Of a DNA stretch of 32,284 bases, positions 22,284 to 32,284 are shown in pieces. Within the stretch, counting starts at the first letter, position 1. Each line of letters starts with the position of its first letter. The DNA comes from Bacillota bacterium. GTDB taxonomy: Bacteria; Bacillota; Clostridia; Tissierellales; Peptoniphilaceae. Under the pieces are notes generated by a model. The model saw only the letters and a list, made by a program, of their open reading frames with translations. It ran no database searches and was not told where the DNA came from. The translations under genes and the position numbers were made by a program. Where the stretch lies: positions 1 to 32,284 of the forward strand of contig JAQYDN010000008.1 in NCBI GenBank assembly GCA_028724185.1, read 5' to 3'.

Positions 22284-23726
22284 TTAATAAGATTTTGCGT
22301 AGTAGACCATGTGTTTTGCGGGTTTTCCGCAGTGGACGCAGACGTCGGAGAGGTGTTCCTGTTCCTCGTCGAAGGGGATGCAGCGAATGGTCGCGGTCGT
22401 TTCATCTTTGATTTCGGCTTCGCAATCTTCGTCGCCGCACCACATGCCCTTAATAAAGGGGTTGCCGTTTGCCATGCGTTCTTTAAATTCGTCGTAGTCG
22501 GTGACGGCAAAGGTATTTTCTTCCATCCGTTTTTTCGCGGCGATAAACATGTCTTTTTGAATGGTATCGAGTAACGCTTCGACGGTATCGCCGAGATTAT
22601 CCATAGGTACGGCTTCTTTAACGTTGGTGTCGCGGCGAACCAAGACGACTTGGTTCTTTTCGATGTCCTTCGGTCCGATTTCGATGCGGAGGGGCACGCC
22701 CTTAAGCTCCCATTGGTTGAACTTCCAGCCGGGGCTGTACTGTTCGCGGTCATCGAATTCGACGGTGAAGCGACCTTTCAAGGATTCGTATAGCGCTTCG
22801 GCCTTTTCCCTGACGCCTTCTTTGTGGAGGGCGATCGGGACGATGACGACTTGTGTCGGGGCGATGCGGGGCGGCATCACCATGCCGCGGTCGTCGCCGT
22901 GAACCATGATCAATCCGCCGATAACACGGGTAGACATGCCCCAGCTCGTCGTCCAGGCGGTGGCGAGTTTGCCTTCGCGGTCTTGGAACTTGATGTCGAA
23001 CATGGTAGCGAAGTTTTGTCCGAGGTTGTGGCTGGTCGCCGATTGAAGCGCCTTGCCGTCGTGCATCATCGCCTCCAAGGTGTAGGTCGCATCGGCGCCG
23101 GCGAAGCGTTCACTTTCGCTCTTCTTACCCAAGATGACGGGGATGGCCATTTCGTCTTCGATGACTTGACGGTAATATTCGTGGATCATCAGCGTTTCAC
23201 GCTGTGCGTCGTCGTAGGTTTCGTGGACGGTGTGGCCTTCTTGCCATAGGAACTCGACGGTTCTCAAAAACGGACGCGTCGTCTTTTCCCAGCGGAAGAC
23301 CGAGCACCATTGGTTGATTAAGACGGGCAGGTCGCGGTAGGTTTGAACCCACTTCGAGTACATCGAGTTGATGATCGTCTCCGACGTCGGACGAACGATT
23401 AAGCGTTCGGCGAGTTCTTCGTCGCCGCCTTGGGTGACCCAGAGAACTTCCGGCGCGAATCCCTCGAAGTGATCGACTTCTTTTTGAAGCAGGTGCTCGG
23501 GGATGAGCATCGGGAAGTACGCGTTTTTGTGGCCGCTCTCTTTAAAGCGACGATCCGCCTCTTCTTTGATGCGCTCCCAAACGGCAAAACCGTAGGGACG
23601 GATGATCATGCAGCCGCGTACGGGTGCGTAGTCCGCCATTTCCGCCTTTAGAACGATGTCTGTATACCATTGTGCAAAGTCCTCATCTCTAGGGGTGATT
23701 TCTCGTACAAATTTTTCTTCAGCCAT
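22284..23726 (-). CDS. proS: Prolyl-tRNA synthetase, archaeal/eukaryotic-like (ProS3)
   Basis: 480 residues, class II synthetase without the large editing insertion of the bacterial type. Motif 2 region: FRWEKTTRPFLRTVEFLWQEGHT; motif 3 region: GMSTRVIGGLIMVHGDDRGMVMPPRIAP. The anticodon-binding domain follows (VVIVPIA), then the C-terminal zinc domain with cysteines in MWCGDEDCEAE and DVCVHCGK, ending in Tyr (YAKSY) as in this type. The start ATG at 23726 has GAGGAGG with 6-nt spacing; an in-frame start at 23741 would lie inside the ribosome binding region. Controlled by the T-box upstream. Confidence 0.96.
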   Translation of the reverse strand: MAEEKFVREITPRDEDFAQWYTDIVLKAEMADYAPVRGCMIIRPYGFAVWERIKEEADRRFKESGHKNAYFPMLIPEHLLQKEVDHFEGFAPEVLWVTQGGDEELAERLIVRPTSETIINSMYSKWVQTYRDLPVLINQWCSVFRWEKTTRPFLRTVEFLWQEGHTVHETYDDAQRETLMIHEYYRQVIEDEMAIPVILGKKSESERFAGADATYTLEAMMHDGKALQSATSHNLGQNFATMFDIKFQDREGKLATAWTTSWGMSTRVIGGLIMVHGDDRGMVMPPRIAPTQVVIVPIALHKEGVREKAEALYESLKGRFTVEFDDREQYSPGWKFNQWELKGVPLRIEIGPKDIEKNQVVLVRRDTNVKEAVPMDNLGDTVEALLDTIQKDMFIAAKKRMEENTFAVTDYDEFKERMANGNPFIKGMWCGDEDCEAEIKDETTATIRCIPFDEEQEHLSDVCVHCGKPAKHMVYYAKSY

Positions 23727-23746
23727 AAGTTTCCTCCTCAATATTC

Positions 23747-23974
23747 AAAAAAAACCGCGGTTTTCTGGGACGAAAACCGCGGTACCACCCAATTTTAATA
23801 TCCGAACAATCTGAACAGATATCCTTGACATCTTAACGCGATGAACGGCTCAGTTTGTGAGCAACTCCGGAGCGGGATTCCATGTGCTTTGATCGCCGAA
23901 TCTTCCAATCAGTGAATTCGGCTCCCTGTCACCTCGACACATGTACTGTTCTCCATCGACGTGATGAATAATAT
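23747..23974 (-). ncRNA. Proline T-box leader of proS
   Basis: Upstream of proS the minus strand carries the canonical T-box sequence TGGGTGGTACCGCGG (23791-23777) followed by a terminator. Stem I can be traced: GGAG and CATGTG on the 5' side pair with CACATG and CTCC on the 3' side around an internal loop. That loop's 3' strand reads GAATCCCG, giving the specifier codon CCC (23876-23874, proline) followed by a purine. The distal arm GCCGAAT / ATTCGGC is also visible. Uncharged tRNA-Pro would stabilise the antiterminator and allow proS transcription. Confidence 0.93.
23754..23783 (-). terminator. T-box terminator hairpin
   Basis: ACCGCGGTTTTC / GAAAACCGCGGT, 12-bp stem with a 6-nt loop, followed on the minus strand by a T8 run (23754-23747). 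Its 5' arm overlaps the T-box sequence, so the two folds exclude each other. Confidence 0.92.
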
Positions 23975-23980
23975 AGATCT

Positions 23981-24008
23981 ATTATATCGGGAGAATAAGA
24001 CTTGTCAA
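23981..24008 (-). promoter_or_regulatory. proS/T-box promoter
   Basis: TTGACA (24008-24003), 16-nt spacer, TATAAT (23986-23981). Both boxes are perfect. Confidence 0.85.
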
Positions 24009-24068
24009 GTCTCATCGAAAATTTTTCACATTCTTTACAGGGAATTATAAATGAGTCGGTCTCTATTC

Positions 24069-24097
24069 TTGACATCAAAAAAAGTATTGACTATTAT
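24069..24097 (+). promoter_or_regulatory. glnN promoter
   Basis: TTGACA (24069-24074), 17-nt spacer, TATTAT (24092-24097). Expected start near 24104, leaving a leader of about 84 nt. No GlnR-type box (TGTnA-N7-TnACA) was found. Confidence 0.8.
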
Positions 24098-24109
24098 AAA
24101 AGAAAACAC

Positions 24110-24178
24110 CCCTCGCGACGAGGGCTTATATGTTTTTTATATTGGTGATCTTTCGGGAGAACCAATTTTTTATTTTTA
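24110..24178 (+). promoter_or_regulatory. glnN leader with attenuator-like hairpins
   Basis: Two hairpins follow the transcription start. The first is CCCTCG-CGA-CGAGGG (24110-24124). The second is ATTGGT / ACCAAT (24141-24166) with a UUCG-containing inner part, running straight into TTTTTTATTTTT (24166-24177), which looks like an intrinsic terminator. The ribosome binding site AGGAGG (24178-24183) follows at once. The layout suggests premature termination or control of ribosome access; the ligand or protein is unknown. I do not recognise a named riboswitch. Confidence 0.6.
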
Positions 24179-24187
24179 GGAGGAAAC

Positions 24188-28373
<4,186 letters not shown>

Positions 28374-28379
28374 AAAAAG

Positions 28380-28412
28380 AACCTCGCGCCCCAAAAGGGC
28401 CGAGGTTTTTTT
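28380..28412. terminator. Bidirectional terminator
   Basis: AACCTCG / CGAGGTT with an inner GCCC / GGGC stem and one bulged C, an A-run before and a T7 run after. It ends the glnN-pyrG-NUDIX operon and the converging antiporter gene. Confidence 0.9.
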
Positions 28413-28422
28413 ATGTTGACAG

Positions 28423-29794
28423 TTATTTTTGAGCCGCGACGGGCGCGTCTTTTTCAAAATCCCAAGCATCCTTCGGGTTGCCGAAGCGGAAGAAGATCGA
28501 TGCGAGGGCAAAGAGCAGAAGGAACCCTTGATACCATAGGAAGGGAATCAGCTGCACCGGGGCGATGGCCTGGGCGCCGAGTTCCTTGGTGAGGCCGGCG
28601 GCGATGAGGATTTGCGCGCCGTAGGGAATAAAGCCCTGCATGACGCAGGAGAACGTGTCCAAGAGCGAAGCCGAGCGTCTGGGGTCTACGCGGAAATCCT
28701 TGGAGATTTCCTTGGCGACGGGGCCGGCGATGATGATAGCGACGGTGTTGTTGGCCGTGGCGGCGTCGGTCAAAAGCGTCAAGAGCGCGATGGAAAGCTC
28801 GGCGGAACGCGTGTTCTTGGCCAGCTTTCGAATTTTTTGAACCAACCACTCGATCCCTCCCTCGTGCGTGACCATATAGGAGAGGCCGCCGGTCAAGAGA
28901 GAGCAAAAAGATTTCAAACATCCCGCTGAAGCCTTCGTAAATATTTTGAGCGAAGGTCAAAAACGTCAGACCGCCTGTGCCGATGCCGATAATCCCGGAA
29001 AAGACGATGCCTCCCGTGAGGACGAGAAAGACATTGAGCCCGCAGAGGGCGGAGATGAGGACGAAGAGGTAGGGCAGAACCAACACAAAATTATAATCCA
29101 ACGCCTCCAAATTGACGACACCGTCGGGTTTTCCCACAAAGAGAAAGAGGACGAAGGTGATGATGGCCGCCGGGAGCGTAATTTTAAAATTCGCCTTAAA
29201 CTTGTCGCGCATCTCGACGTGTTGTGTGCGCGTGGCGGCGATGGTGGTGTCGGAGATGATCGAGAGATTATCCCCGAACATGGCCCCTCCGACCAACGCG
29301 CCGATGACCATGGCGACGGGAAGATTTCCCTTTTGCGCGATGGCTACGGCGATGGGGCCTACCGCGGAGATCGTCCCGACGGATGTTCCCGTAGACAGCG
29401 AAATAAAGCAGGCGATTAAAAAGACGCCCGCGGTGACAAACTGAACGGGAATAAAGGAGAGCGCGAAGTTGACGACGGAGTCCACCCCGCCCGAAGCGGA
29501 AGAAACCGTGGCAAATGCGCCCGCCAAAATATAGACCAGGCACATAATGATGATATTCTCATCGCCGCAGCCTTTGACGAACTGCTCAAACTTGTCGTTG
29601 ATGCTGCCCTCGAACATGATAAAAGCGAGGACAATGGCGGGGAGAATACAGACGGGAGCGGCGACTTGGTAAAAAGCCATCTCTACGCCCTGCTGGTTTA
29701 AGATAATGCCGCTAAGTAAGTAGACGAGCACGAAGACAATAAACGGCAAAAGAGCCGCGCCCCGTGCCTTGGGCCGACGATCGAGTTGATCCAT
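28423..29794 (-). pseudogene. nhaC: NhaC-type Na+/H+ antiporter, frameshifted
   Basis: Two overlapping frames together give one full antiporter of about 457 residues. The first part (start 29794, AAAGGAGG 6 nt upstream) reads from MDQLDRRPKA through LSTGTSVGTISAVGPIAVA, ALVGGAMFGDNLSIISDTTIAATRTQ (conserved NhaC core) to GMFEIFLLSL near 28900. The second frame then resumes SLLTGGLSYMVTHEGGIEWL to the stop at 28423. The shift lies at a (CT)4 run, read on the minus strand, at 28903-28896, or at the adjacent T5 run (28909-28905). Restoring one CT unit gives LLSLLTGG. Such proteins exchange Na+ for H+ (or lactate/malate). The break may be a true pseudogene, a phase-variable switch or a sequencing error. 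Confidence 0.85.
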
Positions 29795-29871
29795 AAGATA
29801 CCTCCTTTTGAGAACGTTATAAGTTCAATGGAATAAATAGGGAAAATCCCGAATTATGTATAATTGTCTCC

Positions 29872-29900
29872 ATTATATCCTTAAAATTTGTTCTTGAAAA
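29872..29900 (-). promoter_or_regulatory. Possible nhaC promoter
   Basis: TATAAT (29877-29872) with a weak -35 TTTTCA (29900-29895) at 17 nt. The long stretch between nhaC and the XRE gene (29795-30057) otherwise holds only short inverted repeats, such as AAAGAGCG (29941-29948) / CGCTCTTT (29971-29978), and no gene I can support. Confidence 0.5.
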
Positions 29901-30057
29901 GGAGAGAATCTGAAAAGCGCAAAGAGGTCGGGAAAACCGTAAAGAGCGCACGCTCCGATATTCGGGGAACCGCTCTTTTCTCGGCGAAGGATCGAATGAT
30001 CTGCCCCGAGGTATAACGTGCCGAAGACCGCGACGTGTACCCTTCGAGAAGGCGCTT

Positions 30058-30615
30058 TTAGTAAACGGGCGCCGTGTACACCCAAATAGAGAGACACGGA
30101 TCCTTGGAATAGTTTATGTATGTATGAGGGGATGTGGAATCGAAGGCGATGCTGTCGCCCGATTCGACGCGGTATGCGATCTCGTCGATGACGACCGTCA
30201 AGTTCCCCGCCAAGATAAAGCCGAACTCTTCGCCTTCGTGACTCGCGGGCGGGGGTCCCTTCGGATCCTCCATCGGTTCGAAGCGCATTTCGACGACCTG
30301 ATAATTCTTATGTTCTGGCGGCGAGAGAATGCGAATGCGCCGCTTAATGTCGTCGCGATCGACCATCGTATGTGCGCCTCCGCGGATGATCAGCGGCTTT
30401 TTCCGAGAGGGGACGTCGTCGAAAAACTCGCCCATCGTCGTATGGAGTGCATCGACGATGCGGAGCATCGCGTTGACCGAAGGCGATACGAGGTCTCGCT
30501 CGATTTGACTGATCAGTCCCGTGGAAAGATTCGACGCCTCGGCCAAATCCTTAATACTCATCCCGAGCTCCTTGCGCATGACGCGAATTTTGTGACCGGA
30601 AAATTTTCCAGACAT
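30058..30615 (-). CDS. XRE-family regulator with C-terminal cupin
   Basis: 185 residues. Helix-turn-helix at about 9-63 (IRVMRKELGMSIKDLAEASNLSTGLISQIERDLVSPSVNAMLRI), then a cupin domain (about 105-183) with HEGEEFGFILAGNLTVVID and GDSIAFDSTSPHTYIN. Regulators of this build (PuuR/SutR-like) often control uptake or use of amines, amino acids or sulfur compounds, with the cupin binding the effector. AGGAGGT lies 5-6 nt before the ATG. The gene reads toward nhaC, which has its own -10, so control of nhaC is possible but unproven. Palindromic boxes at its own start suggest self-repression. Confidence 0.88.
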   Translation of the reverse strand: MSGKFSGHKIRVMRKELGMSIKDLAEASNLSTGLISQIERDLVSPSVNAMLRIVDALHTTMGEFFDDVPSRKKPLIIRGGAHTMVDRDDIKRRIRILSPPEHKNYQVVEMRFEPMEDPKGPPPASHEGEEFGFILAGNLTVVIDEIAYRVESGDSIAFDSTSPHTYINYSKDPCLSIWVYTAPVY

Positions 30616-30638
30616 ATGCTACCTCCTACTGGAAAATT
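30598..30638. promoter_or_regulatory. Probable operator at the start of the XRE gene
   Basis: A perfect 12-bp palindrome GGAAAATTTTCC (30598-30609) lies just inside the gene, and GGAAAATT recurs at 30631-30638 upstream of the ribosome binding site. AATTTTCCA (30602-30610) and TGGAAAATT (30630-30638) form 9-bp inverted arms that bracket the start codon and ribosome binding site. On the minus strand, TATACT (30660-30655) with a TGA extension is a likely -10, and a second TATAAT runs into the upstream box. Confidence 0.5.
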
Positions 30639-30728
30639 ATAATATAGTGAAGATAGTATATCACAAAAATGACGGCGAAACTTTTGGAATACGACATATA
30701 ATGAAACAAATACTCGCCGAGTTCGGTG

Positions 30729-30737
30729 TGGTATAAT
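30729..30737 (+). promoter_or_regulatory. guaA extended -10
   Basis: TGG-TATAAT, perfect, with no convincing -35. AGGAGG (30749-30754) follows, 7 nt before the ATG. The very short leader leaves no room for a purine riboswitch. Confidence 0.65.
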
Positions 30738-30761
30738 AAACAGTATATAGGAGGTTGATCC

Positions 30762-32284
30762 ATGGATAGAGAAAAAATACTGGTCGTCGATTTCGGCGGT
30801 CAATACAACCAACTCATTACCAGACGTGTTCGCGAAAAAAACGTCTACGCAGAAGTCGTCCCCTATCGAAAGGCATGGGAGGCGATTAAAAAAGAACGTC
30901 CGATCGGGCTTATCTTCACCGGAGGTCCGAACAGTGTATACGACGAAAAGAGCCCCGATGTCGATCCCGAAATTTTAGAACTCGGCATCCCCATCCTGGG
31001 CATTTGCTACGGCATGCAGCTGATCGCCAAAAACCTGGGGGGCGTCGTCGAGAAATCCGACAAGCGCGAATTCGGAAAGACCAAGACCATGGTCGACCCC
31101 GCGTCTAAACTCTTCGACGGTTTAAACGTCGAGCAGACCACGTGGATGAGTCACATCGACTACGTCAAGGAACTTCCCGAGGGATTCCGCACCGTCGCCT
31201 CGACCGACAGCTGTCCCGTTGCGGCCATGGAAAATCGGGAAAAGAACATATACGCCATCCAATTTCACGCCGAAGTGAACCACACCGAAAACGGTCACCT
31301 GGTCATCGACAACTTTTTAAAGAAAATTTGCGGTGCCAAGGGCGATTGGAACATGAAAGACTACGCGAAGGAAGCTAAGGAGCAAATTCGCAAGAAAGTC
31401 GGCGATCAAAAGGTCGTCCTCGCCCTCTCCGGCGGCGTCGATTCGTCGGTCTGCGCGAAACTCCTCGCCGATGCCATCGGCGACCAACTGACGTGTATCT
31501 TCGTCGACCACGGCCTGATGCGCAAAGACGAGGGAAAAGAAGTCGAGGCGGCCTTTAAAGACAGCGATATGCACTTTATTCACGTCGATGCGAAGGAGCG
31601 CTTCCTCACAAAACTCGCGGGCGTCACCGACCCCGAGCGAAAGCGCAAGATCATCGGCGAAGAATTTATCCGCGTCTTCGAAGACGAGGGACGAAAGATC
31701 GGCGCCGTAGACTTTTTGGCACAGGGAACGATCTACCCCGACGTCATCGAAAGCGGTCTGGGCGATGCCGCCGTCATCAAGAGCCACCACAACGTGGGCG
31801 GACTCCCCGCGGTCGTCGACTTTAAGGACTTGATCGAACCGCTTCGAAGCCTCTTTAAAGACGAGGTCAGAGAACTCGGAGAGACCATCGGCCTCGACCC
31901 GAAACTCGTGTGGCGCCAACCCTTCCCGGGACCGGGTCTCGCCATCCGCGTGATGGGTGAGATCACCGAGGAAAAACTCGACATCCTCCGCGAAGCCGAC
32001 TACATCTTCCGCGACGAAATCGCCAAAGCCGGTCTCGATCGCGACATCAACCAATACTTCGCGGTGCTCACCAACAATCGGAGCGTCGGCGTCATGGGCG
32101 ATTTCAGGACTTACGACTATACCTTGGCTTTGCGCGCCGTCACCACCACCGACTTTATGACCGCCGACTGGGCGAGAATCCCCTACGACGTCCTGGATAA
32201 GGCGAGCGTACGCATCGTCAACGAGGTCGATCACATCAACCGCATCGTCTACGATATTACCTCGAAGCCCCCGGCAACGATCGA
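30762..32284 (+). CDS. guaA: GMP synthase (glutamine-hydrolysing), 3' end cut by the window
   Basis: Converts XMP to GMP using glutamine and ATP. 507 complete codons are present and the frame is open to the edge; the end ([10 protein letters not shown]) is normally followed by only a few residues. Amidotransferase domain: catalytic Cys82 in GICYGMQL, and His-Glu in [12 protein letters not shown], where the usual Pro of FHPEV is Ala. Synthetase domain: PP-loop [47 protein letters not shown]. The ATG has AGGAGG 7 nt upstream. Divergent from the XRE gene and has its own promoter. Confidence 0.97.
   Translation, partial: MDREKILVVDFGGQYNQLITRRVREKNVYAEVVPYRKAWEAIKKERPIGLIFTGGPNSVYDEKSPDVDPEILELGIPILGICYGMQLIAKNLGGVVEKSDKREFGKTKTMVDPASKLFDGLNVEQTTWMSHIDYVKELPEGFRTVASTDSCPVAAMENREKNIYAIQFHAEVNHTENGHLVIDNFLKKICGAKGDWNMKDYAKEAKEQIRKKVGDQKVVLALSGGVDSSVCAKLLADAIGDQLTCIFVDHGLMRKDEGKEVEAAFKDSDMHFIHVDAKERFLTKLAGVTDPERKRKIIGEEFIRVFEDEGRKIGAVDFLAQGTIYPDVIESGLGDAAVIKSHHNVGGLPAVVDFKDLIEPLRSLFKDEVRELGETIGLDPKLVWRQPFPGPGLAIRVMGEITEEKLDILREADYIFRDEIAKAGLDRDINQYFAVLTNNRSVGVMGDFRTYDYTLALRAVTTTDFMTADWARIPYDVLDKASVRIVNEVDHINRIVYDITSKPPATI

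Noticed and set aside
23874-23879. T-box specifier read as TCC (serine) instead of CCC
   Set aside because: The downstream gene is prolyl-tRNA synthetase, and CCC sits at the usual position before a purine in the internal loop.
24104-24180. ANTAR-type or glutamine riboswitch in the glnN leader
   Set aside because: The loops do not show the paired hexaloop pattern of ANTAR RNA, and the cyanobacterial glutamine aptamer sequence is absent; kept only as an attenuator-like leader.
29873-30097. A 74-codon frame between the XRE gene and nhaC
   Set aside because: It begins inside the XRE gene without a ribosome binding site and ends over the nhaC promoter.
31317-32234. A 305-codon open frame antisense to guaA
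   Set aside because: It lies fully within guaA, whose motifs are unmistakable.

Overview
The window reads as ordinary chromosome from an anaerobic Gram-positive of moderate G+C (about half by eye). The suf operon ends in SufU, proline-tRNA synthetase is the short archaeal/eukaryotic-like type behind a T-box leader, glutamine synthetase is type III, ribosome binding sites are strong AGGAGG, and promoters are of sigma-A type, often with an extended -10 (TGG-TATAAT). Together these suggest a Firmicute of the Clostridia/Tissierellia, possibly a Peptoniphilaceae-like lineage. The placement is an inference from gene content. No phage, insertion sequence, CRISPR array, tRNA or rRNA was seen.

Left part (1-6.6 kb): mutY and an overlapping NUDIX gene run leftward. 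Divergently, a complete sufCBDSU iron-sulfur assembly operon with overlapping genes runs rightward to a strong terminator. MutY carries an Fe-S cluster, and its -35 box directly abuts that of suf. At 6.6-14.7 kb lie a MarR regulator, a secreted NamZ-type (DUF1343) muramidase with stalk repeats, a membrane-anchored amidase, the lipid II flippase MurJ, a small CC-motif protein, a CofE-like ligase homologue and an ArnT/PMT-like membrane glycosyltransferase. Cell-envelope functions dominate this part.

Middle part (14.7-22.3 kb): a five-gene leftward operon encodes two exporter-fold ABC half-transporters resembling the YbtP/YbtQ and IrtA/IrtB importers, then an MptD-like ECF substrate-binding protein, an EcfT protein and a fused double EcfA ATPase. 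An AraC/YbtA-like regulator is divergent. The intergenic region holds three copies of an 8-bp box (AGGGATAA) and two perfect palindromes. This is the most interesting accessory system in the window, and uptake of an iron chelate, heme or metallophore is the leading guess.

Right part (22.3-32.3 kb): proS under a proline T-box; glnN (type III glutamine synthetase) with an attenuator-like leader, followed tightly by pyrG and a NUDIX gene; a NhaC-type antiporter broken by a frameshift at a short CT repeat; an XRE-cupin regulator with a probable self-operator; and guaA, which runs off the right edge a few residues before its expected end. Glutamine made by GlnN is the amide donor for both PyrG and GuaA.
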